This document shows, in pieces, positions 44,231 to 55,815 of a DNA stretch of 64,000 nucleotides. Within the stretch, counting starts at the first letter, position 1. Each line of letters opens with the position of its first letter. The notes beneath the pieces are model-generated. The model was not told the DNA's origin, did not search any database, and worked only from the letters and a program-made list of their open reading frames with translations. Both the position numbers and the translations under genes were made by a program. The DNA is taken from positions 124,001-188,000 of the forward strand of contig JBEWZL010000257.1 of the NCBI GenBank assembly GCA_045837725.1, in the 5' to 3' direction. The stretch comes from Vermamoeba vermiformis. Its lineage: Eukaryota; Tubulinea; Echinamoebida.

Positions 44231-45591
44231 ATGGACCGTCGAAGGTAAGCTAACGATGTTTGTGGACCTTACTTTTAAGCGATCGCCCTTTCAATCCATG
44301 CCGCTCAATTGAGAAACCCAACTGTTATTAATTTCCATAAATGCCTTTATTTTTTTCCTATTAGTCCCTTAAATGGCCGCTTGGCACGAACTAAATTATT
44401 TTATGCTTTTTCAAAGAGAATTATTTCGTAAATTTTCATGTATTATTTACTTGGTACGCAATTAAAACGTACTACAATATTTGGTGAAATAATTGGTTGT
44501 AATAATTCATTATTCAAGCCGGTCGAGATCCAGAAGCAGATCCCGCAGCCGCAGTGACAGCTACAGACGCAGAAGATCACGTTCGCGCTCAGTGTCAAGA
44601 AGTCGCAGTAGAAATCGCAACAGGAGTCGAAGTCCTCAATATCGCCGCGACAACAGTTCACGAAGACATCGGGATCAAGATCGACACTAGTAAGTTATTT
44701 ACTTGCTATCGCTGCAATTATTTACCTTCTTATTCGCAGTAATGGATCGCAAGACAACTTTTTAGAGAAGTAAGTTTACGGTGCTACTCTATAATACGCC
44801 ACTGGACTAATCTCGTTGACAGGCGCAAAAAACAACGCGAAGAGTCAATGCCAGGCCGCGCAGTGTGGGCCAGATCACCACCACGACCAGCAGATGAAGA
44901 GAGCTATAGTGACTCTGACAGTGCGAATAGAAGAATGCATCGCAAAGAGGACAAGAAAGACAAACGAAAACACAAAGACAAGAAACATCGCGATAAGAAA
45001 GACAAAAAGGACAAAAAAGATAAAAAAGACAAGAAAGATAAGCGTGACAAACGCAAGTCCAAGAAGAGAAAGCGCAGTAGAAGTCGTGACAGCAGTGACA
45101 GAGACCGCAAACGACAGCGCCGCGAGCGTGAGAGTTCATCGAGTGAGAGCGAGAGCAGCGACGAAGAACAGGTCTGGACTGAAAAGAAAGTAGTGCCAGT
45201 GGTCGTGAATACAACTGAAGAAGAGGACTTTGGACCCATGCCGCTGCCACAAGTCGGTGCCGTGCAAAAGTACGGTGGTCAAATGTTGCCCGGTGAAGCT
45301 GAAGCTTATGCACAATACGTGCAGCAAAACAAACGTATTCCACGTCGTGGTGAAGTCGGTATGAGCAACGAACAAATCGAGAATATGGAGACCTTGGGCT
45401 ATGTGATGAGTGGCAATCGAAACAAGCGCATGACAGCTGTACGAATCCGCAAGGAGAATCAAGTGCTCACAGCTGAAGAGAAGCGCCAATTAGTGCAGAC
45501 GACACTCGAAGAGAAAGCGAAGAAAGAGAACAAGATCATCGCGGACATGCGCGAGTTAGTGGCACAAAAGTTCAAACAACAACAGCAATAA
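44231..45591 (+). CDS. NKAP: NKAP-family RNA-processing/transcription protein
   Basis: Nuclear SR-rich protein. The ATG at 44231 (MDRR) joins an RS domain (SRSRSRSRSDSYRRRRSRSR), then a short exon with NGSQDNFLEKRKKQREE, the VWARSPPRP motif, and a long charged region with KD repeats (44950-45060). The C-terminal SynMuv/NKAP domain is diagnostic: MLPGEAEAYAQYVQQNKRIP, then RRGEVGMSNEQIENMETLGY, VMSGNRNKRMTAVRIRKENQ and a final KKENKIIADMRELVAQKF. Human NKAP has the same blocks ([43 protein letters not shown]). NKAP acts in splicing and transcriptional repression and helps anchor CENP-E in mitosis. Stop TAA 45589-45591. Four exons. Confidence 0.93.
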
Positions 45592-45761
45592 GGAACGACT
45601 AACTGAATGCGAAGATTGTACAAAGTAATTTGAATGATAAACCCCGTGTAGATATTGTGTTGTAACCTATAGATATTTATTCACATGTGTTCGATTGTTG
45701 CGCAGATGAAATACACAAAACTCGTCGCGCAAGACAAGAGCTAGACTGCTCTGATTTGTTT

Positions 45762-47103
45762 TTAATTCAACTTGGCCTTCTCTTCTTCACTGGGCAAGTC
45801 CCTGTAAGTGCCGAACATCTTGTCGAGAATGGTGAAGCGAGAGGCGTAGTTGTAGTACCAGCTCTGGTGGTGATAGTCGTGGAAGCGAGTGCCACCGTAG
45901 AACGGCAACCAATCGAGTGGGGTCGGGAAGTGATGACCACAGTGCGTGATGACTGCATCGAACTGACGCAACACAATCCAGCAGTAGAATGTGAACAAAT
46001 GAGGCTGCAACATGAGTGCAGGGAAGTAAGTAGCCAGACCTAAGATGATTGTCTCGAGCGGGTGCGCAAAGTCAGTGGCAAAGCTGAAAGGTGTCTGGAA
46101 GGTGTGGTGGACCTTGTGGATGTAAGGGTAAATGGCCTTGATGTGCAATGCACGATGGAACCAATATTGGAAGAAGTCCTCGAGGAAGAAGAATGCCGCC
46201 AAGTGGTAGATCACGGTGCCGCTACGATAAGACCGAATGTCAGAAAACTGGTAAGTGAAAGAGCTAATCGCATTGTAACGCCTTATGTGAATATATGGTA
46301 CTTATACAATACTACTAAAAGTAGAATAGAGGCTAATTGTAGCGAGATGAAAAATTTTAATGAACGCCCGAGATCTAAGATCGTGTGGAATACTGATACG
46401 TTTAACGCAAGTACTTACGCGTTGGGCACAGGAACATCAAAACGAATGCCCATAAATCCAGCAAACGGCCATGAGAGCAAACCCAAAGGCAAGATGACAC
46501 CGAACCAATTCAAACAAATGTTCTTCAAGCACAACATATAGTTGGCGTTTGAATTGATTTTCTATAAAATAATTATTTAATTGCTGTCGATGAATAAGGG
46601 TAAGAAGCTAAGGAAAGTGAATGCGATCGGACAATTAATAATGTTGTTATCACTTACACGTTGTAACTTGTATTTAGGGAACCAGCTACGTTGTTCGGCA
46701 AAATACCAGAATAAACCGCAAGCAAAGTAAGACACAACTACGAAGCTATAGAAAGCGGCGTAGATGTAGAACGGTTGATATTTCTGATGGGCAGTTTCCC
46801 AAAGAGCTCCAATCGAGTCCCAGCGTAATTGAACATTATCTGAATTTTTCTAATAAGATAAATATTAGCTTATATAATAAGACAAGGTCAGAAAATTGGT
46901 TATTAATTCGATCTCAATAATTTTTCATTAACGAAAATTATCCAACTTACAGCAATTGTATGATTGTAAAATCGCTCTCTAATAAATGACCACATTTCAT
47001 CTCTGGGAGGCATAGGTTCTCTCATAGAGGCAGCAATCACGGGCACGATAAACAGACCCACCAAACAAGTGAAGCCGAGGGTGACGGCGAGCCAGGTCTT
47101 CAT
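45762..47103 (-). CDS. ERG25: C4-methylsterol oxidase (ERG25/MSMO1)
   Basis: ER di-iron enzyme that oxidises the C4 methyl groups of sterol precursors, the step before the ERG26 decarboxylase also present in this window. The N-terminus (MKTWLAVTLGFTCLVGLFIV) is a hydrophobic anchor. The histidine-box series is complete: HRALH in QYWFHRALHIKAIYPYIHK, then HKVHHTFQTPFSF, and HHFPTPLDWLPFYGGTRFHD leading into HDYHH. These are the HxxxH, HxxHH and HxxHH iron ligands. Four exons: introns fall near 46950-46855, 46680-46545 and 46420-46220. The C-terminal ...EEEKAKLN lacks an obvious KKxx retrieval signal. Stop at 45762-45764. Divergent from HMGR with a 522-bp shared promoter. Confidence 0.94.
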
Positions 47104-47230
47104 TGTGTGGAATTCTATTTAACACAAGTGTTGTGTTTAGTAGCTCAATGGGCGGACAATTGGTGTCGGGCGACCGAGCACGCGTTACTTTCACAGCGCC
47201 GACGCGGGCAAACAAAGTTCGGGTTCCAAA

Positions 47231-47240
47231 ATCACCCGGA
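47231..47240 (+). promoter_or_regulatory. SRE-like motif ATCACCCGGA
   Basis: The first 7 bases equal those of the sterol regulatory element of animal SREBP targets (ATCACCCCAC). It lies 128 bp upstream of the ERG25 ATG. SREBP presence in this organism is not shown, so this is a hypothesis. Confidence 0.25.
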
Positions 47241-47615
47241 GTAACCTTAGTACGGATTGAATGACCCCCTTTCAGTCTACTATATCATGCGGGTACATTA
47301 ATTACATGCATTCATGGTTAAGTGAGAAACGCGACTGCACAAAAAGACGCAGATTTCGAAAACTAGATCTATGTTCGTCGGATCAACAGGTTATTCTATT
47401 CTGAAAGAAAAGAATGAAAAGGTCTTATACTGCTTTATACTATTACCACATTAGTTAAAAAAGATTCAATAGGCGCGAGTTTTCTAACCGACGCGGTTCT
47501 ATTCTTGTTTGGCCGAAAAAACTTGGCCAGCATTATTTGGCTGCGGTCTGATATTCTGTATTTATCAACCCAACAGAAGGATTGTACAACACATCTCTCT
47601 GTATAACGTGCAGTG

Positions 47616-47624
47616 ATCACCCAC
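47616..47624 (+). promoter_or_regulatory. SRE-like motif ATCACCCAC at the HMGR start
   Basis: ATCACCCAC differs from ATCACCCCAC by one missing C. It ends one base before the HMGR ATG, so it is in the 5'UTR unless the start lies downstream. Function is a hypothesis. Confidence 0.25.
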
Positions 47625-47625
47625 A

Positions 47626-49810
47626 ATGATTGCCGCATTATTTGTAGATAAACGACGCGTTTCTTGGGCCATCTGGAGCATCTGTCTCTTAGAATTCTTG
47701 CTCTGGTCTGTACCTCTTGTTGCGGCCGGCAAAATTCAAGGCAATGGCGACCAAATGAAAGAGTATATCAACCGTGAGGTTAACAACATGGGTTATTATG
47801 TTAACCACGGAGATTCTCAAGCTCAAAGATTAGAAAAAATGCGCGAAATGGAGAGACTTGGAGACGATATTAAGCACGTAAGTATTAAAACATTTTTACA
47901 AATAATATAAATAACCAATTTCTAAACGTTAATGAATTATTAATCAAAATTAAAAAGGCGCAATCCAGTGGCAAGGACAGCCTCAAGCCAAGCACTACCT
48001 GGAATGTGCTCACTTGGAGCCTTATGAGCGCATTGACCTTTGTCTTGGGTATTCAAGAAAAGAAGGTCGGTAGCTTGGGAGAAGTTTCAACCTCCAGCGA
48101 CAACTCCGAAGATGCCTCCTCATCAGACCGAATCGAGACTAGCAACCCGAAAAAACAAGCCAAACATGCTGAAATGCAATCATTTCAAAACACCCAAACC
48201 GAAATTAAGCGAAACATCGATGAACAAAAGCGACGTGATGCTAGACCCGAAGGAGGAATTAATGATTTAACTGATGAGGAAATTTTGGAGCAGATTGAAG
48301 CCGGAGAGGTTAATTTGTACAACCTGGAGCACAAGCTTAGTGATTCTACTCGTGCCGTAGCCATTAGAAGAAAGCACTTAGGTAAATCCGCTCAAAATAA
48401 TTTTTATTCTCCGGTTTTCTAATTTCGGTCTTTAATAGCCCAAAAATTAAGAAGCAGAATGGATTTGAACTCCATTCCTTACGAGAATTACGATTACGAC
48501 AATGTTACTGGAAAGTGTTGCGAGAACGTTATTGGGTGAGTTGAAAAGACACGAAAAATCTTTTTAGTGAATCACAACAATTGCTAGATCCGCTCCATTG
48601 TTCACGGTTTACTAATGTACCCTTTTGTAGTTACGTTCCTATCCCAATTGGTATTGCAGGCCCTATTTTGATCAACGGAAAGAAGGTCCGCATTCCTATG
48701 GCCACCACTGAAGGTTGCTTGGTTGCATCCACCCACCGTGGAGCCAAGGCCATCAGCATGTCCGGTGGTGCTAGCTGCGAGATTGTTGCTAACGGCATGA
48801 CTCGTGGCCCCGTCGTTCAAATGCCTAATGTCCAACGTGCCGCCGCTTTGAAGAAGTGGATCGAGGCCCCCGAGAACTACAAGAAGGTCGAAGAAGCTTT
48901 CAACTCTACTTCTCGTTTCGCTCGCCTTGTGTCCATCAAGACCAATCTTGCTGGTCGCAATGTCTACTTGCGCTTCAAGGCCAAGACTGGTGACGCTATG
49001 GGCATGAACATGATCTCCAAGGGTGTCGAGCAAGCCCTCGATCTCGTCAAGAAGACCTTCCCTGATGTCGATGTCTTGGCGATTTCTGGCAACTTCTGCA
49101 CGGACAAGAAGCCCGCAGCTATCAACTGGATTGAAGGCCGTGGTCGTTCCGTTGTCTGTGACGCTGTCATCAAGGGTCAAATCATCGAGAAGGTGCTCAA
49201 GACTACTGTTGCTGGCCTCTGCGCCGTCAACATGAGCAAGAACCTTGTCGGAAGTGCTATGGCTGGTTCTATTGGTGGTTTCAACGCCCACGCTGCCAAC
49301 ATTTTGACTGCTATCTTCTTGGCCACTGGTCAAGATCCCGCTCAAAACGTTGAGGCATCTAACTGCATGACCTTGCTCGAGCCCATCAACGGTGGCAAGG
49401 ACTTGTACATTTCAGTTACAATGCCTTCCATTGAAGTCGGCACTGTCGGTGGTGGTACTGGTTTGCCCTGCCAATCTGCTTGTCTTGAGCTGATCAATGC
49501 CAAGGGCTCGTCCACTGAGAACCCTGGCAGCAATGCTGATGCACTTGCACGCTTGATTGCTGCTGCTGTCATGGCCGGTGAACTCTCGCTCTTGTCGGCC
49601 TTGGCTGCTGGTCACTTGGTCAAGTCCCATATGGCTCTCAACCGTGGTCACCAAGCCCCTGCTGCCACTACCACCTCTGCTGCTGATCAACACGCTGTGC
49701 CTCAAGTTGTTGCGTCACCCACTGCCGCTGCTGAAGGAGTTGAGATCCGTCCTTCTCTCGCTTCCGAGAGCAGCCCTTGTGGTGGCCAGCCCTTGATGTG
49801 CAAGCTTTAA
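47626..49810 (+). CDS. HMGR: HMG-CoA reductase, class I with short membrane domain
   Basis: Rate-limiting enzyme of the mevalonate pathway (HMG-CoA plus 2 NADPH to mevalonate). Four exons. The N-terminus has only two likely membrane segments ([20 protein letters not shown] and [19 protein letters not shown]), as in plant and amoebal enzymes, with no eight-helix sterol-sensing domain. A Ser/Asp/Glu-rich linker follows, then [16 protein letters not shown], the domain-entry helix. The catalytic core has the Glu in [15 protein letters not shown], the Asp region GDAMGMNM, the Lys in [32 protein letters not shown] and the general-acid His in [14 protein letters not shown]. After it comes a ~60-residue Ala/Thr-rich tail. 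Stop TAA 49808-49810. Start ATG 47626 is the first in frame. Confidence 0.96.
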
Positions 49811-50299
49811 ACAGCTCACTTGCATCACTTCAGTTACAACCTCTTTGTTTATATTGTTACATAGTTACGCCCGTTCCAGATCCTCGTTAATTCTCCAGCT
49901 CTATCTCAGTTAATCCTTTCTTTACTTCATTAAGATCTATCCTTGTAGTGTCTAGTTTCACGCAATCGTGAATAAATTGTATTGTATAGAAAATGTGTTT
50001 TCTCCCTTGTTTGTTTCAAAAACTTGACGATCTGGATCGCAAATATTTCTCTAATTTGGATCAGCAGTTAACGAGAAGTCAAAGTAAGTGCGAAAACAAG
50101 ATGACGGGGTTTATATTATTAACCCTCAGAACAATGCTCTATCAAACGTTGAAGGATCTGCGATCGAGAGTTGCGATCCAGATTCAACTCGACATTTAAT
50201 GCCAAAAAAATACAATAATGCTTTCAATTTTATCACATTTATTTGTTACACGTTAGTTAATGAATTTTGAATATTTTGGCTAATTATTATTGGTAACAG
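49811..50299. other. Intergenic stretch between HMGR and NOL6
   Basis: 489 bp holding the HMGR 3'UTR and the NOL6 promoter. Several short open frames without family resemblance. No RNA gene or repeat recognised. Confidence 0.5.
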
Positions 50300-53200
50300 A
50301 TGAAGCGGGCTGGACAGAAGAGGAAGGCGCAACACGAAGATGACATGCCCATAAAAAAGGCCAGAAAAGTAGAGGATGCTATTCAAGCAATGGGCCAATA
50401 TGACGATGATGACAACTTCGTGGATTCGGATCAAGATCTTGACGACAACAATAACGGATACAGTGATGAAGATAACATGGATTCCGACGATGGAAATAAC
50501 TTTGAAAACGATGATGACGATGATGGAGATCAATTCGATGACGAGGACATGCCTGAACTGGCTGACATTTCTAATGGTAAGCTGTAGCAATCACAAGTAA
50601 TTGCTTATCGCATTGTTAGACGACTCCGCTAGCAAGGGAAATAAGAAGAACCGAAAGAAGAAGAAAGATCCGCTAACAAAGCTTCCTTCGAGTGACGAGA
50701 TCCGCTTATTGAAAGAAACCGAGTCGATGTTCAAGTCCAATCTGTTCCGCATGGAAATGGAGGAGCTGTTGAATGTATGCAGACCTGGCGAGTCAGAGGC
50801 GTTAAAACAAGCTATCAAAGACCTCAAGAGTGTACTCGATAAGCTGCCAGATAGAAATGTACGTAGCTTAATAAGCGAATGCGCAACTAACTGAAGAATA
50901 GGTTAAAGCTGTCAACTACAGAAAGAAGTTCCCTGGTCTGCAGTTAAAAAACAATGATGTTGCATTCGTATTCAGAGCTCCAACTAAAGTGGCAGTGGTT
51001 GGCAGTTATTTAACGCAAACAATGTCCAAACCCGAGCTCAATATTGACTTGACGGTAGAGATACCTTCCCCTTGTTTGAAGCAAGCGGATGTCAAGGACT
51101 ACAGATATTTCGATGTCAGAGCACTCTACTTGGCCGTCATTGCGGAGGAATTGACGCGTCATCAAGAGTTTAGCGAGCTACAGTGGCAGCTGTGGAGTGA
51201 GGACCCATTGAAGCCTATTCTCGTGTTGCGTCCTCAACTGAACAATCAAAAAGTGAGCAAGACCATTGTGAAGATCATTCCGTGCATTAAGAACGGTGAA
51301 TTCAAGCTGAACAAGCTGTTGCCGCACAAAGGCAACTTGACCACGGACAAAGAGAGCGCTGACGAGGCAGTGGAGGGTGAGGAGACGAGTCCTTCACCGC
51401 GCTACAACAACGCAGTGATGGAGGACATGCATTACAGCACTCACCTCGCACTCATTCACAACGCTATTGGCTCGAGTGCTTCGATCATTGATGCCGTGGT
51501 GTTGCTCAAAGTAAGTGCAATGTGAGCTGCAGGATTGGATATTGATTTGCTGCTTAGAACTGGTTGCGCAAGAGACAGAACTACAAGCACGACAGCGAGG
51601 CCGTGACTGGCTTTGTATTGACCATGTTAGTCGTGCACTTGGTGCATATTAAGCGCGTCAACAGCTTGATGAGCTCGTATCAAATCATCAAAGTGGTCCT
51701 GCAGTATTTATGTACGTACACTCGCCTTAGTATTTTATATGCCATATTTAACTCGTGTTGCAGCCACTAGCGACATATTGACAAAAGGTCTGTTCATGAA
51801 CACCGCACTGCACTCTGACGCCAAAGAAGTGCCCAGTGACGTGGCAGCAGTGAAAGAACAGTTCTTGGCTGCATTCGATGTGGTGTTTTTAGACCCCTCG
51901 TCGCGTCTGAATTTGACAGCACGTGTCTCCAAGTACGCTATGAGTGAGGTACGTCATTGTATTAGTGAATATAACAAGCGTGTGATTAACCACGGCGCAT
52001 CAGATCATTGAAGAGGCGCGCAAGTCCCTCGCAATCCTCGATGATCCGCGACACGAGCGCGACTGCTTTGAGGCACTGTGGTCCCCTGCTGGTCCCTGGC
52101 CCCTGCACTGGGACCGACACATGCGCTTGCCTGCCATGTCTGAACGCGAACTGCGCCGTGTCATTTCTATATTAGGAAAAGCTTGGGGCGAGCGTGTCAA
52201 ATTCATTCGCGTGCTGAATGTCAACGGCCCTACGACATGGGATGTGACAGGTGTCAGACCTCAACCCGCACCGATTGTCATAGGTCTGACCATTGAACCC
52301 TCCAAGGCCACTAAAATGGTTGAGATTGGTCCTGCTGCCGATGACCTCGTGTTGGCGGAGAAATTCCGAGAATTCTGGGGCGACAAAGCCGAGATTAGAC
52401 GATTCAAAGACGGCACCATTGCACTGTGTACTGGTACGTAGTGACACTATTATTAAAGTAAGTATGCAGTATACTTATCCGATCGCTAGTGTGGGAATGT
52501 CCGCTCGAAGACCGTCACGCCATCATCGAACGCATGGCGCTGCACGTGTTAGCGCGTCACGTGACACTGACCTCGCAGTACGTGCACTTCACTTCCGACC
52601 AGCTCGACTTTGCACTCGGTCATCACCTCTCGTGCGTGTCCAAGCTCGGCATGGAGCCCATGGAGGCGTGGACTGCCCTCAGCAAACACATGCGCGGTCT
52701 GTCGGGTCAATTGCCACTTGCCATCAAAGACATGCTGCTCGTGGACACCGTGTTCCGATTCACTGAACCAGTGCCCATGAAGCCCTATCCATTCACCGAC
52801 AAAGCGGGCAAGAAGTCTGAACATCCGAGCTATATTCGCCCCTTCCAAGCACTCATTCAGGTACGGCGATAGATCATTCACCGAACGGCGCATTAACCTT
52901 TTTTGGTAGTTTGAAGCGAGTGGCAGCTGGCCAGATGACTTGACGGCCATTCAAAAGATCAAAACTGCGTTCTATTTGAAGATCTCAGAAGTGTACGTAT
53001 TGACGACATATGACGACATTGTGTTTGTACTAATACGCGCCTAGTCTGAGAAAGCAAGGTGATGTGATGAGCAGCGTGACTGAAGAGCACATCGACATTT
53101 ACTATCAGGGCTACATCTTCAGATTTGAGATCTTCTATCCTCGCGAGGTGTTGTTGCTCGACAAGCTGATTGTGCATCGCAACAGCACCGATGCAGTCAA

Positions 53201-54365
53201 TGAGAAGCGCATTCATATGATCGATCGGCCTAGTCTCGCAGGGCTGATGCACTCGCTGCACTTGAAGCACTCGTCATTCGGCCTCGCTACTCGGTGAGTA
53301 TACCACTGCTAGTCATATGAACAGTGACTGACACGCACGCAGCATTGCCAAGCGATGGTTGAGCGCGCACGAATTGAGTGCTGGCCACTACTGCAGTGAA
53401 GAGCTGATTGAGCTCTTGATGGCCTATATTTACACTAGTGTCACTGCACATCGCACTCCTGCCTCGCAATTCACTGCATTCTTTAGGTACTAGTACTCGC
53501 ATGAATGATATCACTCTATAGGTACTGATGATTGCACTAGATTCTTGCACCTCTTGGCGTCATTTGATTGGTCGAACAGTCCGCTGATCATCAACTTTGA
53601 AAATGATTTGACCAAGTCTGACTTGGAGGACGTATATACACACTACGAGAAGTTGGCGGTCAAGCCTGTCGTATTTGTGGCCTACAGCCACTGCAAGATT
53701 GACAACATTTGGGTGTCTAAAAATAGACCTTCGCACCTAATTTGGAAGCGCATTGTGGCACTAGCACGCCACACGCTGGACTTGGCAGTGACCACGCAGT
53801 TTGACTTCAAGACCGGCATTGCGAAGAACTGGCGCGTCTTGTTCACCCCGAGCACGCGCGACTTCGATGTGGCGATTACATTGAAGAGCGAAGTGCTGCC
53901 ACGTCACTATCAACAGCTGGCTGGTGAGGGCGTCAAAGTGCACGTCAAGCAGTTGAGCAACAAGGTGCAAGTGACGGCATATAAGAACCTCTACAATCGC
54001 AATGTCTCGTCCAATCTGCTCGTCGACTTTGATCCCGTGCAGTGCTACTTGACTGAACTGCGCGTAAGTGTCACGTGACTGTGTACTCTTGCAGCCACTA
54101 ACCACTGCATCGATAGGAACGCTTCTCATCGCTGGCACTCTTCTTCCACGACACGTGGGGCGGTGATGTGATACACGTGGTGTGGATCCCGACCAGCTTC
54201 ATGCCGCACAAGAAGTTCAAGCTCGAGCAGAGTCTGTGCAGCAAGACTACGCGCGACGAGCACGGCAAAGTGGTGTTTGTGCCCAACAAGGACGAGATCT
54301 TGAACGACATGCGCGTGATGGGCGAGGGACTGGTGCAGGACATTGTAGCGCTCAAGAAGAAATAG
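50300..54365 (+). CDS. NOL6: NOL6/UTP22 (Nrap) ribosome-biogenesis protein
   Basis: Component of the UTP-C module of the small-subunit processome, with inactive poly(A)-polymerase-like folds. Starts MKRAGQKRKAQHEDDMPIKK, then an acidic region (50400-50580). The Nrap domains follow over about twelve exons: VAVVGSYLTQTMSKPELNID, MEDMHYSTHLALIHNA, NWLRKRQNYKH, GPWPLHWDRHMRLPAMS, CPLEDRHAIIERMALHVL, HLLASFDWSNSPLIINFEND and, at the end, HDTWGGDVIHVVWIPTSFMP with EILNDMRVMGEGLVQDIVAL. These match the human NOL6 order (e.g. F-x-x-D-x-W-G-G-x-x-I-x-V-x-W). Stop TAG 54363-54365. At about 1,100 residues it fits the family. The 3' half is notably GC-richer than the 5' half. Confidence 0.95.
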
Positions 54366-54446
54366 CGAGTGTTATATATAAAGCGACTTTAAGACATAAA
54401 TAGCGTGCCTATTCAATGTAGGGTTGATATTTTACAAGCGAAGAAT

Positions 54447-55516
54447 TTACAAGAAGCGTGACACCACGAGTGCCACTACGAGCACGAGCACGGAGACTAG
54501 GAAGATTTTAATATTGCGCTTCAAGTGCGAGGGCGGCACTGTCATCAGGGCTGGGATGTCAATCTGCGCATCGTGCCAGTGCTCCACAATGCCCGCCACG
54601 TGACCGAGTCCGACCACTCCGACCACGACTTGACCGCGTACTGCGCGCTGTAGGGATGTGATTGGTCAGCGAGCACGTGACTAGTCGTGCAGATCACTTA
54701 CCAGGGCGTGACAGAGATAGAGATCGCGCTCGTCCAACAAGTGTCGCTTGAAGGCTGGGAAGTGCTTGGACAGCTCGGCAATGGCCTCCGTCATCTCGTC
54801 TTTGTTCTTCATGCTGCACAAGTGCCACGTGTCAGTACCGCATATAGAAATATAAATAGTTGCAAACACTCACCTCTCAATCTGTTCCTGCGTGACGAGC
54901 AGCTTGTTGTCCTTGAGCTCCGTCATCAGCAGATAGAGCAGCTTCACTTTGCTCCACACGGACAGACCTCCCCACGTGCGTTTGATGGTCACATCGATCG
55001 GTCTGTCGCCCAGCACCACGTGCGCGGGGGGTGTCAAGCGCTGTGCCTCCTCGAAGGCCGCGCGGAACTCAATGCCCGGCACAATGTTGAGCTGTGCGAG
55101 CACGCCACTGTAGAGCTTGGTCAAGAGGTAGTGCAGCAGTCCACTCGTGCCCTGTTGACGCACTTGGGCGCGCACACTCGGCTTGGATGTGGCTGCAGGG
55201 GTGGTGTTGGTGGTGTCTGTGGGCTTGGCGTCACTCTGCAACAATATGCCTAGTCTGCTGCGACACAGCTCGAGTACCACGGTGTCGGGCTTGACGAGTT
55301 GCATGATCTGTGCAGTGTCAGTCGTGTGCGTGCACTTTGGCCGCTACGTACGGTGCGAACTTCCCGCGCACTGATCTCAGAGACGTGTGCCGTGCCCACG
55401 ACATAGACCGTGGCACCTGTGACGGGACTCTTCAATAGCTTGACTGTCGGGGGCAACATTTCTTGCGTGATCAAGATCTGCGGTTGGGCTGGAGGGGGCA
55501 CATAATTCAAGTCCAT
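54447..55516 (-). CDS. TraB/PrgY-family membrane protein (TRABD-like)
   Basis: Four exons. The N-terminal half shows TGATVYVVGTAHVSEISARE (first GTAHVS motif), IMQLVKPDTVVLELCRSRLG, and LGDRPIDVTIKRTW, the G-D-R-x-I/V-x-x-T metal-site motif of the TIKI/TraB clan. Residues VVGVVGLGHVAGIVEHW form the last conserved block (G-x-x-H). The protein ends with a single hydrophobic segment (IKIFLVSVLVLVVALVVSRF), consistent with tail anchoring, in place of the longer membrane region of bacterial PrgY. Stop TAA 54447-54449, and 81 bp from the convergent NOL6 gene. Eukaryotic relatives sit on mitochondria or ER; a metalloprotease activity is known for TIKI proteins but is not shown for this branch. Confidence 0.88.
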
Positions 55517-55815
55517 ATTTATGTGATATTTTAAAAATTAGTTTGGTGTTATTTTGTTGGTGTCAGTTGAGTTGGATCCTGTTTAGAATTTTAGGTGGAA
55601 TAAATCGCTTAGTAAGTCGCCAATAGGACGATCGTATTAATATCCACAGCAATGGTCACTAGTGTTACTGTCTATATTACAAGCTGACGAGTGCTGCATC
55701 ACTCCAGTCAATTTTGTTCTTCGACTGTCACGTGCCGGCGTTGAAATTTCATCAAAAATAATGCAATCAAGATCAGTACAATGAGTCACGACGTCATTTT
55801 AACTCCGGAGTGCAT

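Larger units (their letters stand above)
47104..47625. other. Shared divergent promoter of ERG25 and HMGR
   Basis: 522 bp between two sterol-pathway starts. Two ATCACCC motifs (47231-47237 and 47616-47622) point outward. No gene, RNA or repeat was recognised. Confidence 0.5.

Noticed and set aside
44807-45343. 178-codon minus-strand ORF opposite NKAP
   Set aside because: Antisense of Lys/Asp/Arg-rich repeats; Leu/Cys/Ser-rich composition typical of such shadows.
48602-49345. 247-codon minus-strand ORF opposite HMGR
   Set aside because: Shadow ORF produced by biased codon use in HMGR; no family resemblance.
54687-55253. 188-codon plus-strand ORF opposite the TraB-family gene
   Set aside because: Runs through splice sites of a well-supported gene on the other strand; no recognisable domain.
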